This document shows, piece by piece, positions 20,609 to 28,795 of a stretch of 64,000 nucleotides of DNA; positions within the stretch are counted from its first letter, which is position 1; the number at the start of each line of letters is the position of its first letter. Origin of the DNA: Frankia alni ACN14a (GTDB taxonomy: Bacteria > Actinomycetota > Actinomycetes > Frankiales > Frankiaceae); NCBI RefSeq assembly GCF_000058485.1, contig NC_008278.1, forward strand, positions 3,528,962 through 3,592,961, in the 5' to 3' direction. The notes below the pieces were generated by a model. That model worked only from the letters and a program-made list of their open reading frames with translations, had not been told where the DNA came from and searched no databases. The translations under genes were made by a program, and so were the position numbers.

Positions 20609-22417
20609 TCACCACCCTGGGCCGGGGCCGGCAGGTCCGGGGCCAGCCCCGGGGCCAGCGCCGGGGCGGAGAGGGTCCTGGCCGGGGGCGGAGCGGCCCG
20701 TGGCGACGCTGACCGCGCCGAGTGCGGCGGAGACGCGTCGCGCGGGGCGTCCCCGCAGCAGTGCCATGTCCAGCACGATGTCGCACTGGAGCACCGGGTT
20801 GTACCAGGCGAACCGGTAGCGGCCCTTCGGGTTCCGGCGGCCCGGCCGGGGCAGCCCGCCGGTCCAGGGCGCGGTGGGGCGCGCCGGCCAGACCGCCAGC
20901 ACCTCCCGGCGTCCCAGCCGGATCACGTCGGCGCGGACGACCTCCGGCCAGGCGCGGTCGTACCGCTGCCCGTTGCACAGCGCGCGCAGGCCGTACGGGC
21001 CGATCGTCAGCCTCGGCGGCCGAAGGCCGAAGCGCAGCCGCCACCAACCCGGGAACAGCGCGCCGGCGCCGAGGACAGCGAAGATGCCGGCCCCCAGGAG
21101 CGCGGCGGAGATGCCACTGGAGTTGTAGCCCCGGTAGGTGAACAGGAGGTCGACGAGGACGATCAACGCCACAGCCAGCAGGACGACGCCGACGCCGACC
21201 AGCAGCGAGCCGACGACCAGCAGACGCCGCCGCCGTCCCGGGAAGACGACGTCGGCGACCGCGGGGTGGCGGGGCACCTGGGCCGGCCGCGGGGGAGGCG
21301 TCCGCGGGCCTGGGGAAGCCTGCGGGCCTGGTGGTGTCTGCGGGCCTGGTGGTGTCTGCGGCGGGGGCGTCCGTGGGGGTGCGGGTGTCTGCGGCGGGGG
21401 CGTCCGCGCGGGCGGCGGGGGCTGCGGGGGCTGCGGAGCTGGTGGGGGTGGCTGGTAGGTCGCGGCCATGATCCGGGTCGGTGAGCGGGGGGCGTCCGGG
21501 GTCTCCCACCAGACGGACGGGTCCGGGCGTGTCGGCGGCAGGTGCGCGCCGATCGCGGCGGCGTGCTCCGCCACCAGGCTGATGACCGACGGCGGCCAGG
21601 TCTCGGCCGCGACCTCCACCCCGTCGGCGAACCAGCGCAGCAGCGCGTCGGGGCGGGGCCGCGCGGCCGGGTCCTTCGCCAGGCAGGACCGCAGCACGTC
21701 GCCGAGATCGGCCGGCACCCCGGTCAGGTCCGGGGAGCCGTGCACGACCCGGAACAGCATCGCGGCAGGGTCGCCCCGCCCGAACGGGCCGCGCCCGGTG
21801 GCGGCGAAGACGAGGACGGCGGCTGCGGAGAACACGTCGGCCGCCGGCCCGGCGGCACCACCGGCGGCCTGCTCCGGCGACATGTAGGCGGCGGTGCCGA
21901 CGACGTCGCCCGCCCGGGTGAGCTCCGTGTGGTCGGCGGCCCGGGCGACGCCGAAGTCGATCAGGCGCGGTCCGTCGGCGGCGAGCAGGACGTTGCTCGG
22001 CTTCACATCCCGGTGGACGATGCCGGCGCGGTGCACGGCGACGATCGCCTCCAGCACGCCGGCGCCCAGCCGACGCAGCACCGTCGGCCCGAAGGGCCCG
22101 CAGCGCGCCACCGCCTCGTGCAGCGAGGGCCCGGGCACGTACTGGGTGGCCAGCCACGGCGTCGCCGCGTCCGGGTCGGCGTCCACGACCGGGGCGGTGA
22201 ACGCCCCGCTGACCAGCTTCGCCGCCGCGACCTCCCGCCGAAAACGGTCACGGAAGCCGCCGTCCCCGGCCAGCTCCGACCGGACCATCTTGACGGCCAT
22301 CAACCGACCGGAGGGCGAGGTGGCCAGGAACACCCGCCCCATGCCGCCCTCACCGATCCGGGCGCGCAGGTGGTAGGGCCCGATCGTCGACGGATCCCCC
22401 GGTTCAAGATTCTGCAT
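20609..22417 (-). CDS. Membrane Ser/Thr protein kinase with C-terminal PH-like domain
   Basis: A 602-residue PknB-type kinase. The kinase domain (about residues 10-270) has the glycine loop IGEGGMGRVF, the lysine in AVKMV, the catalytic loop HRDVKPSNVLL, DFGVA, and GTAAYMSPEQ. A Pro-rich linker of about 100 residues (PPP/TPP runs) leads to two hydrophobic helices (LLVVGSLLVGVGVVLLAVAL and an Ala/Gly-rich one near AALLGAGIFAVLGAG). After them, about 100 residues (RLTIGPYGLRALCNGQRYDRAW...) resemble a bacterial PH-like domain. This differs from the usual extracellular PASTA sensor: both helices and the tail orientation put kinase and PH-like parts on the same side (inference). A Gly/Pro-rich tail ends it. 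Confidence 0.85.
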   Translation of the reverse strand: MQNLEPGDPSTIGPYHLRARIGEGGMGRVFLATSPSGRLMAVKMVRSELAGDGGFRDRFRREVAAAKLVSGAFTAPVVDADPDAATPWLATQYVPGPSLHEAVARCGPFGPTVLRRLGAGVLEAIVAVHRAGIVHRDVKPSNVLLAADGPRLIDFGVARAADHTELTRAGDVVGTAAYMSPEQAAGGAAGPAADVFSAAAVLVFAATGRGPFGRGDPAAMLFRVVHGSPDLTGVPADLGDVLRSCLAKDPAARPRPDALLRWFADGVEVAAETWPPSVISLVAEHAAAIGAHLPPTRPDPSVWWETPDAPRSPTRIMAATYQPPPPAPQPPQPPPPARTPPPQTPAPPRTPPPQTPPGPQTPPGPQASPGPRTPPPRPAQVPRHPAVADVVFPGRRRRLLVVGSLLVGVGVVLLAVALIVLVDLLFTYRGYNSSGISAALLGAGIFAVLGAGALFPGWWRLRFGLRPPRLTIGPYGLRALCNGQRYDRAWPEVVRADVIRLGRREVLAVWPARPTAPWTGGLPRPGRRNPKGRYRFAWYNPVLQCDIVLDMALLRGRPARRVSAALGAVSVATGRSAPGQDPLRPGAGPGAGPGPAGPGPGW

Positions 22418-22732
22418 CGACGCGTCCGTCCGCAGAACTCATCACACTCCGTCGTGGGGGGGCTGGGGCCAGGGCTGTGGGTCACGGCTGTGGGTCAGAG
22501 CCATGGGTGTGGGCCATGGGTGTGGGCCATGGGTCAAGGCCTGCCGGAGGGGCTTCGCCGCGTGTCGTGACGACGCCCTTCGGTCAGGACCAAACTAGTG
22601 CAGAGCCGAAGGCTTCAGGACATGACCCGGATACGCCTTGCCGGTCGCCCTCGTCGCCCTCTGGTCGGGGCTGGGGGGTGGCCGCCCCGCTCGACCGTGT
22701 TCAGCCGTGCTCGACGCCCGCGGACCTGGCGG
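22418..22732. other. Intergenic region with 13-bp repeats
   Basis: About 315 bases between the kinase start and the TetR gene end. It includes a 13-bp array, CCATGGGTGTGGG, at 22501-22535 (two full copies and a part). No gene is supported. Confidence 0.55.
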
Positions 22733-23377
22733 TCAGCGGGCGGACCTGGCCGTCAGCGGCAGGACGATCTGGTCGACGACGGCGGCGACGAACTCGTCGG
22801 GCACGATGGGCTCGCGGATCAGCGAGTACTGCACGAGCATGGCGGGTCCACTGGCGGCCACGAGCTCGCTGGCGGACTCGGGCCGGATCTCGCCGCGCTC
22901 GGCCGCCCGGCGCAGCACCTCCCCGATGAGCCGCACGCACGGCTCGACCACGTGGTCGATGATCGTCTGGCGGACGGCGGGACGGCCGCAGCCCGCCTCG
23001 GCCGACACGAGCTGGAGCGCCGTGCCGCGAGTGGCGCTGAACGACGCCTGCACGCAGCGAAGCAGCGCGTGGACGTCGGCGCGCACGTCGCCCGTCAGGG
23101 GTACGTCGCCCGGGTTGGGCAGCCGGTACCGCACGGCGTCGGCGATCATGTCTTCCTTGGCGGCCCAGCGGCGGTACAGCACGGTCTTGCTGGTGCCGGC
23201 GGCGGCCGCGACCCGGTCCATCGTCAGGTTGGCATAGCCGACGGTCCGCAGCTGGTCGAAGACCGCGTCGAAGATCGCCGCCAGTAGCCCGTCACCGCGG
23301 CGGCGGGTGGCGACCGCGCCGGTGCGGGCGGCGCCGGTCACCGTCGCGCGCGGTGCATCGGCGGGAACCACGCCCAC
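22733..23377 (-). CDS. TetR-family repressor of the adjacent MFS pump
   Basis: 214 residues from GTG 23377, chosen because GGAGG lies 9 bases upstream; an ATG at 23545 would overlap the operator. The helix-turn-helix region is GLLAAIFDAVFDQLRTVGYANL followed by TMDRVAAAAGTSKTVLYRRW and the conserved K-x-x-M-I. The C-terminal ligand domain includes LVQYSLIREPIVPDEFVAAVV. It is divergent from the MFS gene at 23590, and the intergenic palindrome at 23548-23563 is the likely operator for both genes. (Only short stretches are quoted.). Confidence 0.88.
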   Translation of the reverse strand: MGVVPADAPRATVTGAARTGAVATRRRGDGLLAAIFDAVFDQLRTVGYANLTMDRVAAAAGTSKTVLYRRWAAKEDMIADAVRYRLPNPGDVPLTGDVRADVHALLRCVQASFSATRGTALQLVSAEAGCGRPAVRQTIIDHVVEPCVRLIGEVLRRAAERGEIRPESASELVAASGPAMLVQYSLIREPIVPDEFVAAVVDQIVLPLTARSAR

Positions 23378-23547
23378 GATCGCCTGCCTCCCGTCCCGTC
23401 GGCCGGCCGGATCGACGTCGATCGGGCGCCGGCGGCGGATCGACGGCCCGGTGCCGAGGGTACCCGGGCAGGGGGTTGGCGCGGGCCGGGCAGGTCGGCG
23501 ACGAGGTGGGTGTTCGGGTGGCGGCGCTCTGCTACCCTCCCGCATTG

Positions 23548-23563
23548 GATACGGATTCGTATC
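23548..23563. promoter_or_regulatory. Likely TetR operator
   Basis: A perfect 16-bp palindrome with a 4-base centre, GATACG-GATT-CGTATC, lies 27 bases before the MFS start codon and in front of the divergent TetR gene. The sequence, symmetry and position are typical for TetR/QacR-type operators. TAAGAT on the minus strand next to it could be a -10 box for the regulator. Confidence 0.75.
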
Positions 23564-23589
23564 TTAAGAAGTCTGGTCGGGAGGCTGCC

Positions 23590-25200
23590 ATGTCCTCGTC
23601 CCCGTCGTCCTCGTCCCCGGCGTCCATGTCCCCGTCGTCCATGTCCCCGGCGTCGTCCTCGTCGGCGGGGCAGACCGCTGCCGAGCCGTCGCCACAGGAG
23701 GCGAGGCGCGCCCGGATCGCGCTGGTCACGATCGTGACCTGCCAGCTCATGCTCGTCCTCGACATCACGATCGTGAACGTCGCGCTGCCCAGAATCCGGG
23801 AGTCCCTCGGCTTCTCCGCCACCGACCTGGCGTGGGTGATCAACGCCTACACGCTGGCCTACGGCGGCCTGCTGCTGCTCGGCGGGCGGGCCGGGGACCT
23901 GATGGGGCGCCGGGCCACCCTGCTCGGCGGAATCGCCCTGTTCACGATCGCCTCGCTGCTCGGCGGCCTGTCCACCGCGCCGTGGATGCTCGTCGCCGCC
24001 CGCGTCGGGCAGGGCGTCGGGGCCGCGTGCGCGTCGCCGAACGCGCTGGCGCTCATCGCCGCCAACTTCCCGCCGGGCCCCGCCCGCACCCGGGCGATGG
24101 GGGCGTGGGCGGCGGTGGCCGGCGTCGGCGGCTCGATCGGGCTGATCGCCGGCGGAATGCTGACCACCTGGCTGTCCTGGCGGTGGGTCATGTTCATCAA
24201 CGTGCCGTTCGGGCTCGTCATCCTGCTGCTCGCCCCGCGCTACCTGCGCACGCCGCCGCGTCGCGAGGGCCGCTTCGACGCGGCCGGGGCGCTGAGCTCC
24301 GTGGTCGGGCTCGCGTCCGGCGTCTACGGGTTCCTGCGTGCGTCCTCGGACGGATGGGCAGACGGGCGAACCCTCGGCGCCTTCCTGCTCGCCGTCGTCG
24401 CGCTCGCGGCGTTCCTGGTCGTCGAGTCGCGGGCCGCGCAACCGGTCGTCCCGCTGCGGCTGGTCGCCGAGGCCGCCCGCGCGCGGACCTATCTGCTCAT
24501 GCTGCTGCTGACCGGAAGCATGCTGAGCATGTTCTTCTTCGGCACCCAGGTCCTGCAGGAGGTCCTCGGGCTCAGCGCCCTGCGGGCGGGGCTGGCGTTC
24601 CTCCCGCTGTCCCTGGGGATCCTGGTGTCGGCCTCACGGGCGTCGAGACTGCTGCCGAGGACGGGCCCCAAGCCGCTCATGCTGGTGGGCGCGGCGCTGA
24701 GCACGGGGGGCATGCTGTGGCTGGCGCAGGTGTCGGTGACCAGCAGCTACATCTCGGTCGTGCTCGGGCCGCTGCTGCTGTTCGGCGCCGGTCTGGGCCT
24801 GCTGTTCGTGCCGCTGAGCGTGAGCCTCGTCGCGGGTGTTCCCGCCGAGCACTCCGGCGCGGCCGCCAGCATGATGGTCACGACCCAGCAGGTCGGCGGC
24901 TCGCTGGGCCTGGCCGTCCTCGTCACCGTCTTCGGCGGCGCCGCCCGGCACGCACGCGGCGACGCGCCGGGCGGCCTCGCCCCCGGCGAGCTGGCGAGGT
25001 ACGTCCTGGCGCACGGGGTGGCCGAGGCGTTCACCGTCGGCGCGATCGGCGTCGCGGTCATCTTCCTCACCGTGCTGCTGACCCGTCCGATCCCGGTCGG
25101 GGACACACCGCGGCCATCCGTTCCCGACCCCGCGACGGAGGCGGGAACGGAGGTGACGGGAACGGCCGGGGCCGGGGCGCTTGACGGTGGCCGGATCTGA
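23590..25200 (+). CDS. MFS drug efflux transporter (DHA2, 14 TMS)
   Basis: A 536-residue EmrB/QacA-type proton antiporter. ATG 23590 has GGGAGG 5 bases upstream. A Ser/Pro-rich N-terminus of about 38 residues precedes TM1, LVTIVTCQLMLVLDITIVNV, with the DHA2 signature L-D-x-T-I-V-N-V-A-L-P. Motif A is GGRAGDLMGRRATLLGG, and motif C-type glycines follow in VAGVGGSIGLIAGGML. The second half contains VTTQQVGGSLGLAVL, conserved in this family. Divergent TetR and the operator suggest induction by a drug or metabolite. Confidence 0.9.
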   Translation: MSSSPSSSSPASMSPSSMSPASSSSAGQTAAEPSPQEARRARIALVTIVTCQLMLVLDITIVNVALPRIRESLGFSATDLAWVINAYTLAYGGLLLLGGRAGDLMGRRATLLGGIALFTIASLLGGLSTAPWMLVAARVGQGVGAACASPNALALIAANFPPGPARTRAMGAWAAVAGVGGSIGLIAGGMLTTWLSWRWVMFINVPFGLVILLLAPRYLRTPPRREGRFDAAGALSSVVGLASGVYGFLRASSDGWADGRTLGAFLLAVVALAAFLVVESRAAQPVVPLRLVAEAARARTYLLMLLLTGSMLSMFFFGTQVLQEVLGLSALRAGLAFLPLSLGILVSASRASRLLPRTGPKPLMLVGAALSTGGMLWLAQVSVTSSYISVVLGPLLLFGAGLGLLFVPLSVSLVAGVPAEHSGAAASMMVTTQQVGGSLGLAVLVTVFGGAARHARGDAPGGLAPGELARYVLAHGVAEAFTVGAIGVAVIFLTVLLTRPIPVGDTPRPSVPDPATEAGTEVTGTAGAGALDGGRI

Positions 25201-25221
25201 CAGAGACGTGTCACTGCCGCC

Positions 25222-26745
25222 GTGGCGGGCCAGCACCTGCTGCGCTGGGGCGCGGACGTCGAGCTCGCCGACGTGGTCCGCGACGCGATCGCGGGGCACC
25301 TCGACCCCGCCACCGTCGGCGATCCGCGTCCCGAGGTCGCCGGGCTGATCCTCGGCGCGCTCGTGGACGCCCTGGGAGTGGGCCTGGCGGACGTGCCGGC
25401 CGCACTCGTCGACGACATCCTGACGGGTGAACCACGGCGTGCGCCCGTACGTGATGCCGACGAGGGCGGTGGCGAGGCGGGCAAGGGCGGCGGCGAAGCC
25501 GGCAGGGACCGCAGTGATGACCGCAGTAGGGACTGCGGCGCGGCCGGCACAGGAGAGGCGGAGCATGCCAGCGGTGCACGCAGCTGCGGCGGCGGGGTCG
25601 GGCGGCTGATGGGCAGACGGCCCGCACGCCGGGGCGTCCCGTCGCCTGCCGACGTGCCCCGCGGGCTCGACCCGGCGGTCCTCGACGTCGTGCCCGTCCC
25701 CGCCGGGCTGTGGGCGCGGGCGCCGGGCATGCTGCCTCCCGCGCCCGACGAGCCGGCGCTGCACGCCCTGCCGCCGCGGTCGAGGGGGATCTGCGTGATC
25801 GTCGGGGCACCGGGTGAGCCCGTGCCGGACGTCCCCGTCGTCGCGGACCTGCTGCGCGCGATGCCGGCCGCCGACGACCCCGACGGGATGCACGTGGTCC
25901 GCTACGGCGTCGACCCGGCGGACGGACCCTGCCTGCCGCAGCGCCTCGCCGACCGGCTGGGTCGTCCGGTGCTCGCCCAGCACGGCCTGCTGCTGACCGG
26001 CGCCGACGGCTGGCCGCGGGTCAGCGCGATCGACGTCGGCCGTGCCTGCTGGTGGCACCCGCTCGCCGAACAGTCCGTCTACCCGCCGGCCGGGCCGCCG
26101 CGCGTGGCCCGCTGGCGGGCGCCCGCGCCCTGGTTGACCGACCTCGGCGGTGGCTACTACCGCCTGCAGGACGACTGGCTCGTCCAGGTCGTCCCGGCCG
26201 GTATCGCGTTGCGCCACGCGGGGTGGCCGGCCGATCCCGACGTCGACGCCGCGCCGCACGACCCCGGCCGGTTCGATCTGTTGCTCGACGCACCGGCGGC
26301 CGGCCTCGTCGCCGGACTGAGCGACGGTCTGCTCACCGCGCTGGGCCGGCTCGCCGACGCCCTGCCCGGCCCGGCCCGCCTTCGGCTGCGGGTGGTGCTC
26401 CCGGCGGGCCTGGGTACGGCGCAGGCGCTGCGCCTGCGCTGGGCGGTGCCGGCGCCGCAGCAGGTCCGGTCCGGTCCGTCGACGACCGCGCCGGCGAACG
26501 CCGGCAGCCCGGCGGGGGAGCCGGCAGCGGAGGCGCCGCCGCCGGCGGAGTCGCTGGCGGAGGCGCCGCCGCCGGCGGAGTCGACGGCGGAGGAGTCGCC
26601 CGAGAGGGCGCCGGCAGCAGCGCCGCAGGGGGCGCCCGAGCGTCCGATCCCCGTTCCCGCCACGCTTCTGGCGGTTACCCGCGACGGTCGGGTGCAACTG
26701 GTGAGACCGTCGGCCGTGGTCGTTGGACGACCGCCCGCACGGTGA
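25222..26745 (+). CDS. Orphan hypothetical protein
   Basis: I do not recognise this 507-residue protein. GTG 25222 starts 21 bases after the MFS stop, without a clear ribosome site, so it may be coupled. The first 75 residues look helical (LADVVRDAIAGHLD, VAGLILGALVDALG). A charged Gly/Asp/Arg linker follows, then a region with YYRLQDDWLVQVVPAGIAL and WHPLAEQSVYPPAGPPRVAR, then DGLLTALGRLADALPG and LRLRVVLPAGLG. Near the end, tandem PPPAESLAEA/PPPAESTAEE segments form a Pro/Glu linker before a short conserved-looking tail. There is no signal peptide or membrane helix. GC3 bias supports real coding. Confidence 0.55.
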   Translation: MAGQHLLRWGADVELADVVRDAIAGHLDPATVGDPRPEVAGLILGALVDALGVGLADVPAALVDDILTGEPRRAPVRDADEGGGEAGKGGGEAGRDRSDDRSRDCGAAGTGEAEHASGARSCGGGVGRLMGRRPARRGVPSPADVPRGLDPAVLDVVPVPAGLWARAPGMLPPAPDEPALHALPPRSRGICVIVGAPGEPVPDVPVVADLLRAMPAADDPDGMHVVRYGVDPADGPCLPQRLADRLGRPVLAQHGLLLTGADGWPRVSAIDVGRACWWHPLAEQSVYPPAGPPRVARWRAPAPWLTDLGGGYYRLQDDWLVQVVPAGIALRHAGWPADPDVDAAPHDPGRFDLLLDAPAAGLVAGLSDGLLTALGRLADALPGPARLRLRVVLPAGLGTAQALRLRWAVPAPQQVRSGPSTTAPANAGSPAGEPAAEAPPPAESLAEAPPPAESTAEESPERAPAAAPQGAPERPIPVPATLLAVTRDGRVQLVRPSAVVVGRPPAR

Positions 26746-26874
26746 TCTGCGAAGGCACGCGTCGATCTCGTGGACGTGGAACGATCCGCCCGTGGACGAC
26801 GCGCGTTCGGCTCTGACCCGCGGCCCGGTCGCAGCCGCTCCTGCGGCCTGCCCACGCGAGGACGGTGCGCCGAC

Positions 26875-27537
26875 GTGCGGGTAGCGCTTGCCGACGACGC
26901 CGCCCTGTTCCGCGAGGGGCTGTTGCTGCTGCTCACCACGGCCGGATACGAGGTCGTCGGCTGCGTCGCGGACGGCGACGCGCTGCTGGACCTGCTGGCC
27001 GTCGAACCGGTCGACGTCGCCATCGTCGACATCCGCATGCCGCCCGGCGCGGAGGGCGGCCTCACGACGGCGGCGCGGGTCAGGGCCCGCCACCCGGACA
27101 CCGGGCTGCTCCTGCTGTCGCACTACGCCGAGACGCTGTACCTCATGCGTTTCCTGGAGATCGGCACCGAGCGGATCGGCTACCGGCTCAAGGAGCGGAT
27201 CGCCGGGGTGCAGGTCCTCACCGACACCCTGGCCCGCATCGACGCCGGGGAGATCGTGATCGAACCGGTGCTCGCTCGCCGCCTCGTCGACCGCCCCGCC
27301 GGCCCCAGCGGTCCGCTGGCGACGCTGAGCCCCCGCGAGTCGGACGTGTTGCGACTGATGGCGGAGGGCCGATCCAACAACGGCATCGCCGCCGCCCTGT
27401 ACCTGTCGGCGAAGTCGGTGGAGAAGAACATCGCCAGCATCTTCACCAAGCTGGACCTGCCCGCCGACTCGGCGGCGCATCACCGTCGGGTGCTGGCGGT
27501 CCTGCGCTACCTGGACGCCCGGGCATCGGGAGACTGA
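26875..27537 (+). CDS. LuxR/NarL-family response regulator
   Basis: A 220-residue DNA-binding response regulator. GTG 26875 starts right at the receiver (VRVALADDAALFREG); GAGGA lies 12 bases upstream. The acidic pair is DD at residues 7-8, the phospho-acceptor Asp 52 (in AIVDIRMP), and the conserved Lys is in YRLKERI, with Thr/Ser replaced by a serine in LLLSHYAET. The LuxR helix-turn-helix is LSPRESDVLRLMAEGRSNNG followed by IAAALYLSAKSVEKNIASIF. Next to it are two sensor proteins, so it is probably phosphorylated by the kinase at 28796-29878. Confidence 0.88.
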   Translation: MRVALADDAALFREGLLLLLTTAGYEVVGCVADGDALLDLLAVEPVDVAIVDIRMPPGAEGGLTTAARVRARHPDTGLLLLSHYAETLYLMRFLEIGTERIGYRLKERIAGVQVLTDTLARIDAGEIVIEPVLARRLVDRPAGPSGPLATLSPRESDVLRLMAEGRSNNGIAAALYLSAKSVEKNIASIFTKLDLPADSAAHHRRVLAVLRYLDARASGD

Positions 27538-27540
27538 CCG

Positions 27541-27640
27541 GCCGTGGACGCTCCATCCCGACCCGCGCGTCGCCGACCTCCTGCGCGTCGCCGTCCTTCT
27601 GCGCGTCGCCGACCTCCTGCGCGTCTCCGCCGTTGGGGTG
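27541..27640. repeat. Imperfect tandem repeat TGCGCGTCGCC
   Basis: Four imperfect units of about 18 bp (CTCCTGCGCGTCGCC with variants) fill the gap between the response regulator and the degenerate sensor. Confidence 0.6.
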
Positions 27641-27647
27641 ACTCCCG

Positions 27648-28769
27648 GTGACGGTCGTGCCGCCCGGGGTGGTGCGGCCGGCGTGGGTCGTACTCGCCGA
27701 GGATGTCGCCCCCCTGCCCGCCGGCGCCACCCTGGGGCAGCGGGTCGCGCCGCTGCTGCGCAACCTGGCCCTGGCCGCCGGCACCGGCCAGGCGAACCTC
27801 TGGCTGCCCGAGGACCCGCCGCCCGACGGCGTCGCGAACGCCGGGCCGGGCCGACCGGGGGTGCGGGCGGTCGCCGCGGTCCGCGACGGCGGAACGCAGG
27901 TCGGCGAACTGGTCGTCACCGACGGGGAGGACGGTACGGCCGCGGCGGTGCCGGCCGAGCTGCTGGCCCAGACGGCCGACTGCGTGGCGCTGCTGCTGCG
28001 CGAGGTCCGTGCGGACGCCGCGCAGCGGGAGCAGGCGGTCCACGCGGCCGGCCTCGCGCGGCGGGCGGCGACGGTCGAGGCGGACCTTGCCGCGGTGCTC
28101 GACGTCGAGCGGCACCGTCTGGCCGGCTGGGTGCTGACCGGGACGACTCGCCGGCTCGCGGAGGTGACCCTGCGCTGGCGGGAGTTCGCCGCGGCGGCCC
28201 GCGACGAGCCCAGCCGGACCCTGGCCACCCTGCGCGAACTTCGGGCGGCCGTCGACGACCTGATCGACGACTTTCGCACGGTGGTGCGGGCCGTGCACCC
28301 CTCGACCCTGCGCAGCCGGGGGACGGCGGCGGCACTGGGGGAGTTGGCCGCGAGCCTGCCCCGGCGGGTGCACTGCACCGGCGACCTCGGGCGGCGGGTC
28401 GGCTGGGAGGTGGAGTCCGGGATCTACCACGCGACGGCGGTGGTCTTCGCCGCCGTGCCCGCGACAGCCGACGCGCCGCTGTCGGTCCACTTCTCCCGGG
28501 TCGGCGAGCGCCTCGCGGTGCGGGTGTGCGACCCGGCCGGCTCGGCGCAGCGACTGCGGGCCGCCCTCGCCGACGACGCCCGGCTGCTGGCCGCGCTCGG
28601 CGGGGGGCTGCGCTGCCAGGCGTCCCCGACCGGCGCGGCGCTGGTCGACATCTGGCTGCCGCAGCGGCTCGCCGGCGACGACGATCCCGGCCCTCCGCCG
28701 CTCCCGCCGGCCCCGCACGTCCCGCCGGCCCCGCACGTCCGGCACGTCCCGCCGGCTCCGCGGCGGTGA
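27648..28769 (+). CDS. Degenerate sensor-kinase-like protein
   Basis: A 373-residue cytosolic protein that resembles the NarL-type histidine kinase plan but lacks key residues. Residues 1-125 look like a GAF-type sensor (LGQRVAPLLRNLALAAGTGQ). The dimerisation segment reads LDVERHRLAGWVLTGTTRRL where kinases have E-R-x-R-I-A-R-x-L-H-D; the phospho-acceptor His and the following Asp are missing. The ATPase part is poor: no clear N-box Asn pair and no D-x-G-x-G, only AALGGGLRCQASPTGAALVD. It ends in PPAPHV repeats. It may act as a phosphatase, a sensor or a dimerisation partner for the regulator upstream (inference). Confidence 0.65.
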   Translation: MTVVPPGVVRPAWVVLAEDVAPLPAGATLGQRVAPLLRNLALAAGTGQANLWLPEDPPPDGVANAGPGRPGVRAVAAVRDGGTQVGELVVTDGEDGTAAAVPAELLAQTADCVALLLREVRADAAQREQAVHAAGLARRAATVEADLAAVLDVERHRLAGWVLTGTTRRLAEVTLRWREFAAAARDEPSRTLATLRELRAAVDDLIDDFRTVVRAVHPSTLRSRGTAAALGELAASLPRRVHCTGDLGRRVGWEVESGIYHATAVVFAAVPATADAPLSVHFSRVGERLAVRVCDPAGSAQRLRAALADDARLLAALGGGLRCQASPTGAALVDIWLPQRLAGDDDPGPPPLPPAPHVPPAPHVRHVPPAPRR

Positions 28770-28795
28770 GTGCACAGGGGCGCTCGGAGGGGCGC

